From Candidatus Omnitrophota bacterium (GTDB taxonomy: Bacteria; Omnitrophota; Gorgyraeia; Gygaellales; Profunditerraquicolaceae): DNA of 25,028 bases. Within the stretch, counting starts at the first letter, position 1. Each line of letters opens with the position of its first letter. Positions 13,524 through 20,671 of the stretch are shown here, piece by piece. The stretch spans positions 1-25,028 of the forward strand of contig JAUYDL010000013.1 in NCBI GenBank assembly GCA_030691865.1, written 5' to 3'. The notes under the pieces were generated by a model. That model did not search any database, had not been told where the DNA came from, and worked only from the letters and a program-made list of their open reading frames with translations. A program made the translations under genes and the position numbers.

Positions 13524-13607
13524 CATAACTTATTTGCCCGAACCTATCCTCGCGAGTAAACGAGTGAGGATCTTGTTATTATGAATACCATTGTTGTTTA
13601 AGTTATG
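13524..13607. repeat. Palindromic element F between rho and rpmE
   Basis: Outer arms CATAACTTA/TAAGTTATG (13524-13532 with 13599-13607) are perfect 9-mers, and an inner hairpin pairs ATCCTC with GAGGAT (13546-13551 with 13566-13571), with an alternative CTCG/CGAG pairing. It ends 26 bases before the rpmE ATG. It may be another member of the palindromic class or a leader for L31 control; no T-run suggests a terminator. Confidence 0.6.
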
Positions 13608-13633
13608 CGTTAATTAATGAAGGGGGTAGTAAA

Positions 13634-13834
13634 ATGAAAGAGAAGATTCATCCTAATTACAAAGAGAGTAGTATTGTTTGCGCTTGCGGTGAGACGGTAC
13701 ACACCCGTTCAACCAAGCCCAGTATCCGGGTTGAGATTTGTTCAAAATGCCATCCATTTTTTACCGGAAAACAAAAATTAGTGGATTCTGCCGGTCGCGT
13801 GGATAAGTTTGTGAAAAAGTACGCTAAGAAGTAA
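13634..13834 (+). CDS. rpmE: 50S ribosomal protein L31 (zinc-binding form)
   Basis: L31 is a small large-subunit protein that bridges to the 30S. The 66-residue sequence starts MKEKIHPNY and has four cysteines, C16 and C18 (CAC) with C36 and C39 (CSKC), the zinc-binding C+ type. Conserved HPFFTGKQKLVDSAGRVDKF follows. A strong ribosome site AGGGGG lies 8-13 bases upstream. The rho-rpmE-prfA-prmC order is common in bacteria. Confidence 0.97.
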   Translation: MKEKIHPNYKESSIVCACGETVHTRSTKPSIRVEICSKCHPFFTGKQKLVDSAGRVDKFVKKYAKK

Positions 13835-13840
13835 ACGCTC

Positions 13841-13865
13841 TCCCGCCTCAAATTATTCGGCGGGA
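13841..13865. repeat. Small inverted repeat between rpmE and prfA
   Basis: TCCCGCC (13841-13847) pairs with GGCGGGA (13859-13865) around an 11-base loop. No T-tract follows, so it is not a standard terminator. It lies 15 bases before the prfA start codon and no clear Shine-Dalgarno separates them. Confidence 0.5.
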
Positions 13866-13880
13866 TCAATCATTTAAAGT

Positions 13881-14993
13881 ATGTATGAACAATTAGAAAA
13901 ATTAGTTGCCCGTTATCAGGAGTTAGAACAGCTTTTAGCCAGCCACGCCGCGTTACATCTGGATAAATCTAATCGTCCAGATGTAACGGGGCACGAGCAG
14001 ATTGTGGATCGGCAGCTATATAATAAGTTGGCCAAAGAGCTTTCGGATTCCAAGCTCGTGGTTTCCTTGTATCGGGAATATAAAAATTTGCTCAAGGAGA
14101 TTGTTGATCTTAAGGTGGTGATGTCTGGTAAGCATGATCAGGATTTTATGGAATTAGCACAGGCCGAGCAAAAGACCTTAGCGAAGAAAAAAAATGTTCT
14201 CCAGCAGAAGTTAGATAAAATTCTGGCGCCAGAAGATAAGGATGCCGGGCGTGATTGTATCGTGGAAATCCGGCAGGGCACCGGAGGGGATGAGGCAGGA
14301 CTTTTTGCGGCTGTACTTTATCGCATGTATTCCAAGTATGCTGATAATAAAGGCTGGGTAATTGAGCCGATGTACTCCAGTGTTAATGAAGCCGGCGGAA
14401 TTAAAGAGATAGTTTTTAGCGTAAAAGGCAAGGACTCTTTTCGTTGTTTGAAATTTGAAAGCGGCGTGCATCGCGTGCAGCGGGTTCCTACGACTGAGTC
14501 GCAAGGCCGCATTCACACTTCTACGGCTACAGTAGCAGTATTAGTTGAGCCGGAAGAGATTGATTTGGTTATCGAGCCAAAAGATTTAAGGATAGATACT
14601 TATCGTTCCAGCGGCCCGGGTGGCCAGCATATGCAGAAGACTGACTCTGCCGTAAGGATTACTCATATTCCTACCGGCACGGTAGTTGCTTGTCAGGATG
14701 AGCGTTCACAAATAAAGAATAAGGCCAAGGCGATGAGAGTTTTACGTGCCCGGATTTTAGAGGTAAAAATCGAGGCCGAGGCAAAAAGATTATCCAGCGC
14801 CAGAAAAACCCAGATTGGCACCGGAGACCGCAGCGAAAAGATCCGTACTTATAATTTTCCGGACCGCCGGGTTACTGATCACCGGATTAATTTTACTTCG
14901 CATCAATTAGAGGGGATTTTAGAGGGGCAAATGGATGAGCTTTTCGAGGCTTTATTAAAAGCAGAATCAGAGACTCGAGCCCTTTCAAGATGA
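13881..14993 (+). CDS. prfA: Peptide chain release factor 1, with in-frame palindromic insert
   Basis: RF1 reads UAA/UAG stop codons and triggers peptide release. The catalytic SGPGGQ loop has GGQ at 247-249; the codon-recognition PxT is PTT at 203-205 in RVPTTESQGRIHTS, which marks RF1 rather than RF2 (SPF). The protein is 370 residues, about 10-16 over the norm. The excess sits at residues 23-38, a 48-base segment that is itself a palindrome; without it the text reads LLASHEQIVDRQLYNKLAKE, as expected for domain 1. The insert lies far from the decoding and catalytic sites, so function is probably kept. prmC follows 24 bases later. Confidence 0.96.
   Translation: MYEQLEKLVARYQELEQLLASHAALHLDKSNRPDVTGHEQIVDRQLYNKLAKELSDSKLVVSLYREYKNLLKEIVDLKVVMSGKHDQDFMELAQAEQKTLAKKKNVLQQKLDKILAPEDKDAGRDCIVEIRQGTGGDEAGLFAAVLYRMYSKYADNKGWVIEPMYSSVNEAGGIKEIVFSVKGKDSFRCLKFESGVHRVQRVPTTESQGRIHTSTATVAVLVEPEEIDLVIEPKDLRIDTYRSSGPGGQHMQKTDSAVRITHIPTGTVVACQDERSQIKNKAKAMRVLRARILEVKIEAEAKRLSSARKTQIGTGDRSEKIRTYNFPDRRVTDHRINFTSHQLEGILEGQMDELFEALLKAESETRALSR
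13947..13994. mobile_element. 48-bp palindromic element inserted in frame inside prfA
   Basis: Arms GCCGCGTTACATCTGG (13947-13962) and CCAGATGTAACGGGGC (13977-13992) are complementary at 15 of 16 positions around a 14-base loop. CAC occurs just before (13944-13946) and at the right end (13992-13994), as if duplicated. The 48 bases are 16 codons without a stop, encoding an insert absent from the usual RF1 alignment. This resembles Rickettsia palindromic elements in behaviour; no sequence kinship to them is claimed. Confidence 0.75.
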
Positions 14994-15017
14994 TAGCGAT
15001 AAGAAAGGAAGAGCTGG

Positions 15018-15818
15018 GTGACAGAAGCGGAGTTAGTTTTAACTCATGTTTTAAATTGCGGCCGTCTGTCTTTATATCTGAATAAAGAGGCGCGTTTAGA
15101 TAGAAATAAATCCGCGCAAGTATCCCGGATATTAAGGCGCAGGATTATGGGTGAGCCTCTGCAGTATATTTTAGGATCAACCGAATTCATGGGGTATGAG
15201 TTTAAGGTCGATAAGCGTGCGTTGATTCCCCGTCCGGAAACAGAGATCCTGATTAGCTGTGCGCTAGAGAAATTAAAATCAAGGGGCAAAACTGCTCAGC
15301 TAAAGATTCTTGACCTGGGCACAGGTTCTGGTTGTATTGCCGTTTGTCTCGCTAAGTTATTGCCGCAGGCACTTATCTGGGCTAGCGACATATCTTTAGG
15401 CGCCTTGCAATTAGCTAAAGAGAATGCTGATTTGCATAAAGTAAAAATTAAGTTTTTGCACTCAGATATTTTTAGGACGCTTGAAAAAGATCAAGAAAAA
15501 TTTGATTTAATTATTTGTAACCCCCCCTATATATCCACGGGAGAGTTTTGCGGTTTGGCTAAGGAAATATCTTTTGAACCGGTCTTAGCTTTAGAGGCAG
15601 GTATCGATGGTTTGGATTTTTATCGGCGCATAATTAGCCAGGCAGCCTTTTATTTAAATGATGGTGGTTTATTAGCTTTTGAAGTAGGGGCTAACCAGGC
15701 TGATCGTCTTTGCGCGATGTGTGATGAACAAAATTTTAATGCGCTAGATATAATTAAAGATTATAATAATATTAAACGCGTAGTTATAGCTAAACAAAGG
15801 ACTTCTGAAAATGGATAA
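15018..15818 (+). CDS. prmC: Release factor glutamine methyltransferase
   Basis: PrmC methylates the glutamine of the GGQ motif in release factors, fitting its place right after prfA. SAM-binding motif DLGTGSGCIAV is at 99-109 and the catalytic NPPY at 168-171; LIPRPETEIL at 69-78 is also typical. The start is GTG 15018 with AAGGAAG upstream; an in-frame stop at 15000 rules out much extension. The N-terminal helical domain is about 20-25 residues shorter than in E. coli. A run of seven C at the NPPY codons leaves the frame intact. It overlaps murA by 8 bases. Confidence 0.95.
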   Translation: MTEAELVLTHVLNCGRLSLYLNKEARLDRNKSAQVSRILRRRIMGEPLQYILGSTEFMGYEFKVDKRALIPRPETEILISCALEKLKSRGKTAQLKILDLGTGSGCIAVCLAKLLPQALIWASDISLGALQLAKENADLHKVKIKFLHSDIFRTLEKDQEKFDLIICNPPYISTGEFCGLAKEISFEPVLALEAGIDGLDFYRRIISQAAFYLNDGGLLAFEVGANQADRLCAMCDEQNFNALDIIKDYNNIKRVVIAKQRTSENG

Positions 15819-17073
15819 ATTGATCATTGAAGGCGGAGTAAAATTAAAAGGCGAGGTTACGGTCTCCGGGGCAAAAAACGCCGTGTTGCCGATTCTAGCG
15901 GCGACCTTGCTTACGGATGAACCCTGTGTAATTAAAGGTGTACCGAATCTGCGTGATACCCATAGTATGCTTAAGATCTTACGCCCTTTAGGCAAGATTG
16001 CGGAGTTTGATAAAGGCAGGGTTAGCGTTACTGCAGGTAAGGCTCCAAATTATATTGCCGAATATAAATTAGTTTCGACCATGCGTGCTTCATTTTGTGT
16101 TTTGGGCCCGCTTCTAGGTAAATTGAAAAAAGCCAAAGTTTCTCTTCCGGGAGGCTGCGTGATTGGCGTGCGGCCGGTTGACCTGCATCTTAAAGGTATT
16201 CGGGCTTTGGGCGCTGATATTAGTATTGATTCAGGTTATGTGATTGCCAAGACAAATAAATTGCACGGTGCTTACATCTATCTGGGCGGAGTCTACGGCT
16301 CATCAGTTTTAGCCACGGATAATGTAATGATGGCCGCGGTATTGGCGGGCGGCAAAACGATAATTGAATCTGCAGCCTGCGAGCCGGAAGTGGTAGATTT
16401 GGCGGAGTTTTTAATTAAGATGGGCGCAAAAATTAAGGGCCATGGCACGCCGGTGATTGAAATTGAGGGAGTGAAACATTTGCATGGCGCAGTGCATTCC
16501 ATAATTCCTGACCGTATCGAGGCCGGAACATTAATTTTAGCTTCTTTGATTACCGGCGGAGATGTATTAATTAAAAACGTGCAATATCGGCACTTGGGGG
16601 CCTTAATTGATAAATTAGATGAAGCGGGCGCACATCTTGAGCGAGTTGGGGCAGCTTTACGGGTTAAAGGCAATAAGAAGTTAAGGTCGGTAAATATTAC
16701 TACGCTTCCTTATCCCGGATTTCCTACTGATATGCAGGCGCAGATGATGAGCTTAATGTCAGTCACCGGCGGCATCAGCGTAATTACCGAAAAAATTTAT
16801 CCGGACAGGTTCATGCATGTTGCCGAGCTTAATCGTATGGGCGCGCATATTCAAAGAGAAGGGCCGCATGCTATTGTTGAGGGGATAAAAAGTTTATCCG
16901 GTGCTCCGGTGATGGCATCTGACCTGCGTGCTTCTGCCGGTTTAGTTTTAGCCGGATTAGCTGCGCGTGGGGCGACATCCATTTCCAGGATTTATCATTT
17001 GGAGCGGGGATATGAATTTATCGAAAAAAAGTTGATTAATTTGGGCGCTAAAGTTTGGAGAGAAAAAGAATGA
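15811..17073 (+). CDS. murA: UDP-N-acetylglucosamine 1-carboxyvinyltransferase
   Basis: MurA transfers enolpyruvate from PEP to UDP-GlcNAc, the first committed step of peptidoglycan synthesis. The 420-residue length is standard. K22-N23 are in the SGAKNAVLP motif and the catalytic Cys116 is in LPGGCVIGVRPVDLH, the fosfomycin-reactive form rather than the Asp variant. GFPTDMQAQMMSL marks the C-terminal substrate site. AAAGGA lies about 10 bases before the ATG. The stop overlaps the trpG start (ATGA), which continues the same co-directional run. Confidence 0.97.
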   Translation: MDKLIIEGGVKLKGEVTVSGAKNAVLPILAATLLTDEPCVIKGVPNLRDTHSMLKILRPLGKIAEFDKGRVSVTAGKAPNYIAEYKLVSTMRASFCVLGPLLGKLKKAKVSLPGGCVIGVRPVDLHLKGIRALGADISIDSGYVIAKTNKLHGAYIYLGGVYGSSVLATDNVMMAAVLAGGKTIIESAACEPEVVDLAEFLIKMGAKIKGHGTPVIEIEGVKHLHGAVHSIIPDRIEAGTLILASLITGGDVLIKNVQYRHLGALIDKLDEAGAHLERVGAALRVKGNKKLRSVNITTLPYPGFPTDMQAQMMSLMSVTGGISVITEKIYPDRFMHVAELNRMGAHIQREGPHAIVEGIKSLSGAPVMASDLRASAGLVLAGLAARGATSISRIYHLERGYEFIEKKLINLGAKVWREKE

Positions 17074-17636
17074 TTTTAATGATCGATAACTATGATTCCT
17101 TTACTTATAACCTGGTGCAGTATTTAGGAGAATTAGGCCAGACGGTTAAGGTTTATCGAAATGACGCGCTAACCCTGAAGGATATTAAGCAACTTAATCC
17201 GCAGAAGATAGTTATCTCTCCGGGGCCAGGCAGGCCGGAAGATGCAGGTATTTCCTGCGCAGTGATAGATGAGTTTTGCGGAAAAGTTCCTATTTTGGGA
17301 GTTTGTCTGGGGCATCAGGCAATCGGTTATGTTTTTGGTGGTAAAATCGTGCAAGCTAGGAGGCTCATGCATGGCAAGACCTCCAAAATCTATCATAACA
17401 AAAAAGATATTTTTAAAAATATTCCCAATCCATTTTTGGCCACGCGTTATCACTCTTTATTGGTGGAGAAGAAGAGCCTGCCGGCTTGCCTGGAGATAAT
17501 CGCCTGGACGGCCGAATTTGAAATCATGGGGCTAAAACATAAAGAATATCCTCTCTGGGGGGTGCAGTTTCATCCGGAATCTATACTGACTAAAAGTGGC
17601 AAAGCAATACTGGATAATTTTATCAAGCTTAAATGA
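17070..17636 (+). CDS. trpG: Anthranilate synthase glutamine amidotransferase component (TrpG/PabA type)
   Basis: TrpG hydrolyses glutamine and passes ammonia to the chorismate-binding subunit. The class I amidotransferase triad is visible: C79 in GVCLGHQ, H168 and E170 in FHPES; the N-terminus MILMIDNYDSFTYNL is typical. I choose ATG 17070, which overlaps the murA stop and has GGAG at 17057-17060; a TTG at 17055 would only add murA tail. The protein is 188 residues. It overlaps trpD by 4 bases (ATGA). The TrpE partner is not in the window, so it may also serve PabB. Confidence 0.93.
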   Translation: MILMIDNYDSFTYNLVQYLGELGQTVKVYRNDALTLKDIKQLNPQKIVISPGPGRPEDAGISCAVIDEFCGKVPILGVCLGHQAIGYVFGGKIVQARRLMHGKTSKIYHNKKDIFKNIPNPFLATRYHSLLVEKKSLPACLEIIAWTAEFEIMGLKHKEYPLWGVQFHPESILTKSGKAILDNFIKLK

Positions 17637-18643
17637 TTAAAGATTTAATTAAACAGTTACTGAATAAAAAAGACCTAACGCAGCTGCAGATGCAGCGAGT
17701 AATTCGGGAGATCTTAAGCGGCGCGGTGGATACCGCCGATATTATCGCTTTTTTAACTTCTTTAAATGATAAAGGCGAGACAGTCGCAGAATTAACTGCG
17801 GCGGTAAATGTCATGCTCAAATATGTTGAGCCGATTATCGTAGATAAACCTAATATACTGGATACCTGTGGAACTGGGGGAGATAAAAAAGGTACCTTTA
17901 ATATTTCAACAATTACCGCATTGGTCGCCAGTGGCGCCGGGGTGACCGTGGCTAAACACGGCAATCGCTGCGTATCCAGTAAATGCGGCAGCGCGGATAT
18001 CTTAGAAGCTCTGGGCGTTAAGATTAATATGGATACGGGAAAAATTAAAAAATGCCTCCAGGAGATTGGTATTGCTTTTTTGTTTGCGCCAAACTTACAT
18101 TTAGCCATGCGCCATGTTATGCCGGCAAGAAAACAAATCGCGCAAAAAACCATATTTAATATTTTAGGGCCGCTAATTAATCCGGCGCGGGCCACTAATC
18201 AGTTAATCGGCGTATATTCTAAGGCGTGGGTCAGGCCGCTGGCAGAAGTCCTGCACAATTTAGGTTCAAGGCATATTTTAGTGGTGCATGGCGCAGATGG
18301 CCTGGATGAAGTAACCACTACGGATAAGACTTTTGTTACTGAGGTTAGAGGCGGGGTATTAAAAGATTACGAAATTGTTCCGGAGGATTTTGGTTTTAAG
18401 AGGGCAAGCTTGAACGATTTATTAGGCGGCTCAATCGATGAGAATGTAAAGATTGTTCAGGATCTGTTGGCGGGTAAGCCGGGTAGCCGGCGGGATATTG
18501 TTTTGCTTAATGCCGGTTGCGCCATCTATGCCGCGGATAAAGCTGATACGATCGCCAAGGGAGTAAGGCTGGCAGAGGAATCCATTGATTCTGGAGCAGC
18601 GCTTAAGAAGCTGGAGTTATTAAAGGAGTATTCACAATACTGA
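17633..18643 (+). CDS. trpD: Anthranilate phosphoribosyltransferase
   Basis: TrpD couples anthranilate to PRPP. The PRPP-binding GTGGD is at 80-84 and KHGNR, part of the anthranilate site, at 108-112; the LGPLINPA segment is also characteristic. The 336-residue length is normal. The stop codon (18641-18643) lies inside the left inverted repeat of element C, so the final residues may have been altered by that insertion. It is not fused to trpG, unlike in enterobacteria. Confidence 0.96.
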   Translation: MIKDLIKQLLNKKDLTQLQMQRVIREILSGAVDTADIIAFLTSLNDKGETVAELTAAVNVMLKYVEPIIVDKPNILDTCGTGGDKKGTFNISTITALVASGAGVTVAKHGNRCVSSKCGSADILEALGVKINMDTGKIKKCLQEIGIAFLFAPNLHLAMRHVMPARKQIAQKTIFNILGPLINPARATNQLIGVYSKAWVRPLAEVLHNLGSRHILVVHGADGLDEVTTTDKTFVTEVRGGVLKDYEIVPEDFGFKRASLNDLLGGSIDENVKIVQDLLAGKPGSRRDIVLLNAGCAIYAADKADTIAKGVRLAEESIDSGAALKKLELLKEYSQY

Positions 18644-18897
18644 GCCTCCGGTAAATAATGGTTACTTTGGCTCAAGACGATTTTGGAGCGAGCGACGCAA
18701 TCGCAGCCCAAAATCGTCCAGCCCATAAATTTAAAATTGAGGGGGAAGCCCGCCTTTTTGCCGTAAACGGCCAAAGGGCCGTTTACGGCGTTGCTCCTCC
18801 TCGGCGTAGTACTGCGACTACACCTTCGTCGTCGCGCCTTGCATACGGCATAAACTCGGGCTTCCAATGTGCCCATTATTTACCGGAGACTCAGTAT
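18637..18897. mobile_element. Palindromic element C between trpD and trpC, with 25-bp terminal inverted repeats
   Basis: The ends 18637-18661 and 18873-18897 are inverted repeats matching at 24 of 25 positions; the right end reads CATTATTTACCGGAGACTC. Inside are stems GACGATTTTGG/CCAAAATCGTC (18676-18686 with 18708-18718), a perfect 13-bp GCCGTAAACGGCC stem (18760-18772 with 18777-18789) and GGAAGCCCG/CGGGCTTCC (18744-18752 with 18857-18865). It covers exactly the trpD stop to the trpC start. The right end supplies the trpC ribosome site. A partial copy lies after trpA. It encodes nothing convincing. Confidence 0.8.
18883..18888 (+). promoter_or_regulatory. trpC ribosome binding site carried by element C
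   Basis: CCGGAG lies 7 bases before ATG 18896, inside the right inverted repeat of element C. Its complement (CTCCGG) occurs in the left repeat at 18646-18651, so a full-length RNA fold would mask the site. It decides the trpC start at 18896 over an ATG at 18869 that would translate element sequence. Confidence 0.65.
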
Positions 18898-19684
18898 GGC
18901 TAAAACTGATATCTTAAAACAAATTGTGGCAAAAAAGAAAGAAAGAATTCTTTTGGCTAAGCAACAGCTCAGTCAGGAAGATTTAATCGCTAAATTAGCC
19001 GGCTTGCCGGCCACTCGGCCGTTTAAAGAGGCAATCAGTGAGCCTAAGCAGATCTCGCTGATTGCTGAAATTAAGCAGGCTTCACCTTCCAAAGGAATTA
19101 TCCGCCAGAATTTTAATTTAGAGGAGATTGCCCGGGTTTATCAAGAGGCAGGGGTGCAGGCAGTTTCCGTGTTAACGGAGGAGGATTTCTTTAGCGGCAA
19201 TCTGGCTTATTTAAATGAAGTAAAAAACATAGTTTCGGTTCCGGTCTTAAGAAAAGATTTTATTTTAGAAAGCTATCAGGTTTATGAGTCCCGTTATTTT
19301 GGAGCGGATGCGATTTTATTGATTGCGGATTTATTGACTAAGGACAAGCTTGCCCAGTTAATGCAGATTGCCGATACCTTAGGCCTGGATTATCTGGTTG
19401 AGGTGCATGATGAGAAGGAACTCAAGAAAGTTCTTGGTTTAAAGGTTCCGATAATCGGAATCAACAACCGGTCTTTACGCACACTGGAGGTTGATTTTAA
19501 GACCACGGAAAAATTATTTACTTTAATCCCCAGAGATAAAGTGGTGGTGGTGGAGAGCGGGATTAAAAATTCTCAGGATGTTTTGTTCCTTAAGATTCTC
19601 GGGGCAAGTGCGGTATTAATCGGCACTGCCTTCATGGAGGCAGCGGATATTAAAACCAAAGTAGAAGAGGTAATGGGTTGGTAA
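18896..19684 (+). CDS. trpC: Indole-3-glycerol phosphate synthase
   Basis: TrpC closes the indole ring from CdRP. Catalytic motifs of the TIM barrel are visible: IAEIKQASPSKG at 56-67 (K60), VLRKDF at 117-122 (K120), VEVH with E169, INNRSL from 189 and VVESGI at 218-223. I start at ATG 18896 (262 residues); the upstream ATG 18869 would add nine residues read from the palindromic element. A GGAG ribosome site sits 7 bases upstream. It overlaps trpF by 7 bases. TrpC and TrpF are separate proteins, unlike the E. coli fusion. Confidence 0.96.
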   Translation: MAKTDILKQIVAKKKERILLAKQQLSQEDLIAKLAGLPATRPFKEAISEPKQISLIAEIKQASPSKGIIRQNFNLEEIARVYQEAGVQAVSVLTEEDFFSGNLAYLNEVKNIVSVPVLRKDFILESYQVYESRYFGADAILLIADLLTKDKLAQLMQIADTLGLDYLVEVHDEKELKKVLGLKVPIIGINNRSLRTLEVDFKTTEKLFTLIPRDKVVVVESGIKNSQDVLFLKILGASAVLIGTAFMEAADIKTKVEEVMGW

Positions 19685-20295
19685 AAGTAAAGATCTGCGG
19701 GATTACTAATTTAGAGGATGCTTTGGCCAGCTTTTTTGCCGGCGCAGATGCCCTAGGATTTGTTTTTTATAAAAAAAGCCCGCGTTATATTCGTCTGCGC
19801 CAAGCACAAAATATATCGCGTCTTTTGCCGAAGAAAATCTTGCGGGTGGGAGTTTTTGTTGATGAAGATATTTCTACGGTAAAAAGAATCGCTCGGGCTT
19901 GCCGTCTGGATATGTTGCAGTTTCACGGGCAAGAGTCTTACGCCTACTGTCAGAAATTTAAGGGATATAAAATTATCAAGGCCTTTAGAGTAGCTAAACT
20001 TGAGGACTTAGATAAAGTATTCAAATATAAAACCTTTGCTTATTTATTTGACAGTTTTTCCAATACTCAAGCGGGCGGTACAGGGAATAAATTTAACTGG
20101 AAAATATTGGCGCAAGCAGCTACAATAAAACCTATCGTGTTTTTATCCGGCGGCTTAACTGCCAGCAATGTAAAGAAGGCAATTAAATTATTAAAGCCTG
20201 ATTGGGTTGATGTTTCAAGTTCCTTAGAGTTGCGTCCCGGTAAGAAGGATCATAAAGAGATTCAGAAGTTTATTCAGGCAGTAAGATCTATTTAA
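19678..20295 (+). CDS. trpF: Phosphoribosylanthranilate isomerase
   Basis: TrpF isomerises phosphoribosylanthranilate to CdRP. The general base Cys7 is in KICGIT and the general acid Asp125 in LFDSFSNTQAGGTG; QFHGQES and LSGGLTASNV are further family blocks. Length 205 is normal. The start is TTG 19678 within the end of trpC with GAGG at 19667-19670; no in-frame ATG or GTG fits better. The next gene begins 18 bases later. Confidence 0.95.
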   Translation: MVKVKICGITNLEDALASFFAGADALGFVFYKKSPRYIRLRQAQNISRLLPKKILRVGVFVDEDISTVKRIARACRLDMLQFHGQESYAYCQKFKGYKIIKAFRVAKLEDLDKVFKYKTFAYLFDSFSNTQAGGTGNKFNWKILAQAATIKPIVFLSGGLTASNVKKAIKLLKPDWVDVSSSLELRPGKKDHKEIQKFIQAVRSI

Positions 20296-20313
20296 TTTCG
20301 CGGGTGGCGAGAT

Positions 20314-20667
20314 ATGAAAAAATGTCCTTTTTGCGCGGAAGAAATTCAGGATGAGGCGATAAAATGCAGGTATTGCGGTGAGTTCTTAAAAAAAAAGAAT
20401 AAAGCCCTAAATTGTCTGTTTGGCTGTTTGTTTGCCTTGGCGGTTTTTGTTTTATTAAGCGGCGTTTTTATTTATCTTGTTTCTTTTGCGTATAATGCTT
20501 TAATGTATAAAATGATGGCTTGGCAGGTAAATCTGCCGCATTTTAATTTACCTTTTACTTCTCATGGTGCGCAGGCGATGTTCAATGATTTAGGAGAAGG
20601 ATTTCGGTTTTTTAAAGAGTTTTTGAGCAATGATTCATTAAAAGATTATCAAAGAATTACCTTCTAA
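20314..20667 (+). CDS. Small zinc-ribbon membrane protein between trpF and trpB
   Basis: The 117-residue product starts with a zinc ribbon, CPFCAEEIQDEAIKCRYCGE, with C4, C7, C18 and C21. One or two membrane-spanning helices follow at about 31-58 (LFALAVFVLLSGVFIYLVSF), then about 55 residues with no recognisable motif. Such ribbon-plus-membrane proteins are widespread and uncharacterised. It has GGTGGCGAG upstream as a weak ribosome site and ends only 4 bases before trpB, which itself lacks a ribosome site, so trpB translation may be coupled to it. Any role in tryptophan metabolism is speculation from position. Confidence 0.82.
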   Translation: MKKCPFCAEEIQDEAIKCRYCGEFLKKKNKALNCLFGCLFALAVFVLLSGVFIYLVSFAYNALMYKMMAWQVNLPHFNLPFTSHGAQAMFNDLGEGFRFFKEFLSNDSLKDYQRITF

Positions 20668-20671
20668 AAAA

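Noticed and set aside
13841..13865. Terminator between rpmE and prfA
   Set aside because: The 7-bp stem has an 11-base loop and no T-tract follows; kept only as an inverted repeat.
15520..15532. Possible frameshift at the seven-C run in prmC
   Set aside because: The frame encodes the NPPY catalytic motif across the run and continues to a normal C-terminus.
18637..18897. trp attenuator or T-box in the trpD-trpC gap
   Set aside because: There is no leader peptide rich in Trp codons, no T-box motif and no T-run after any hairpin; a related copy lies after trpA, before an unrelated gene.
18658..18903. Open reading frame of 81 codons between trpD and trpC
   Set aside because: It is read entirely from the stems of palindromic element C, has no family likeness, and overlaps the trpC start.
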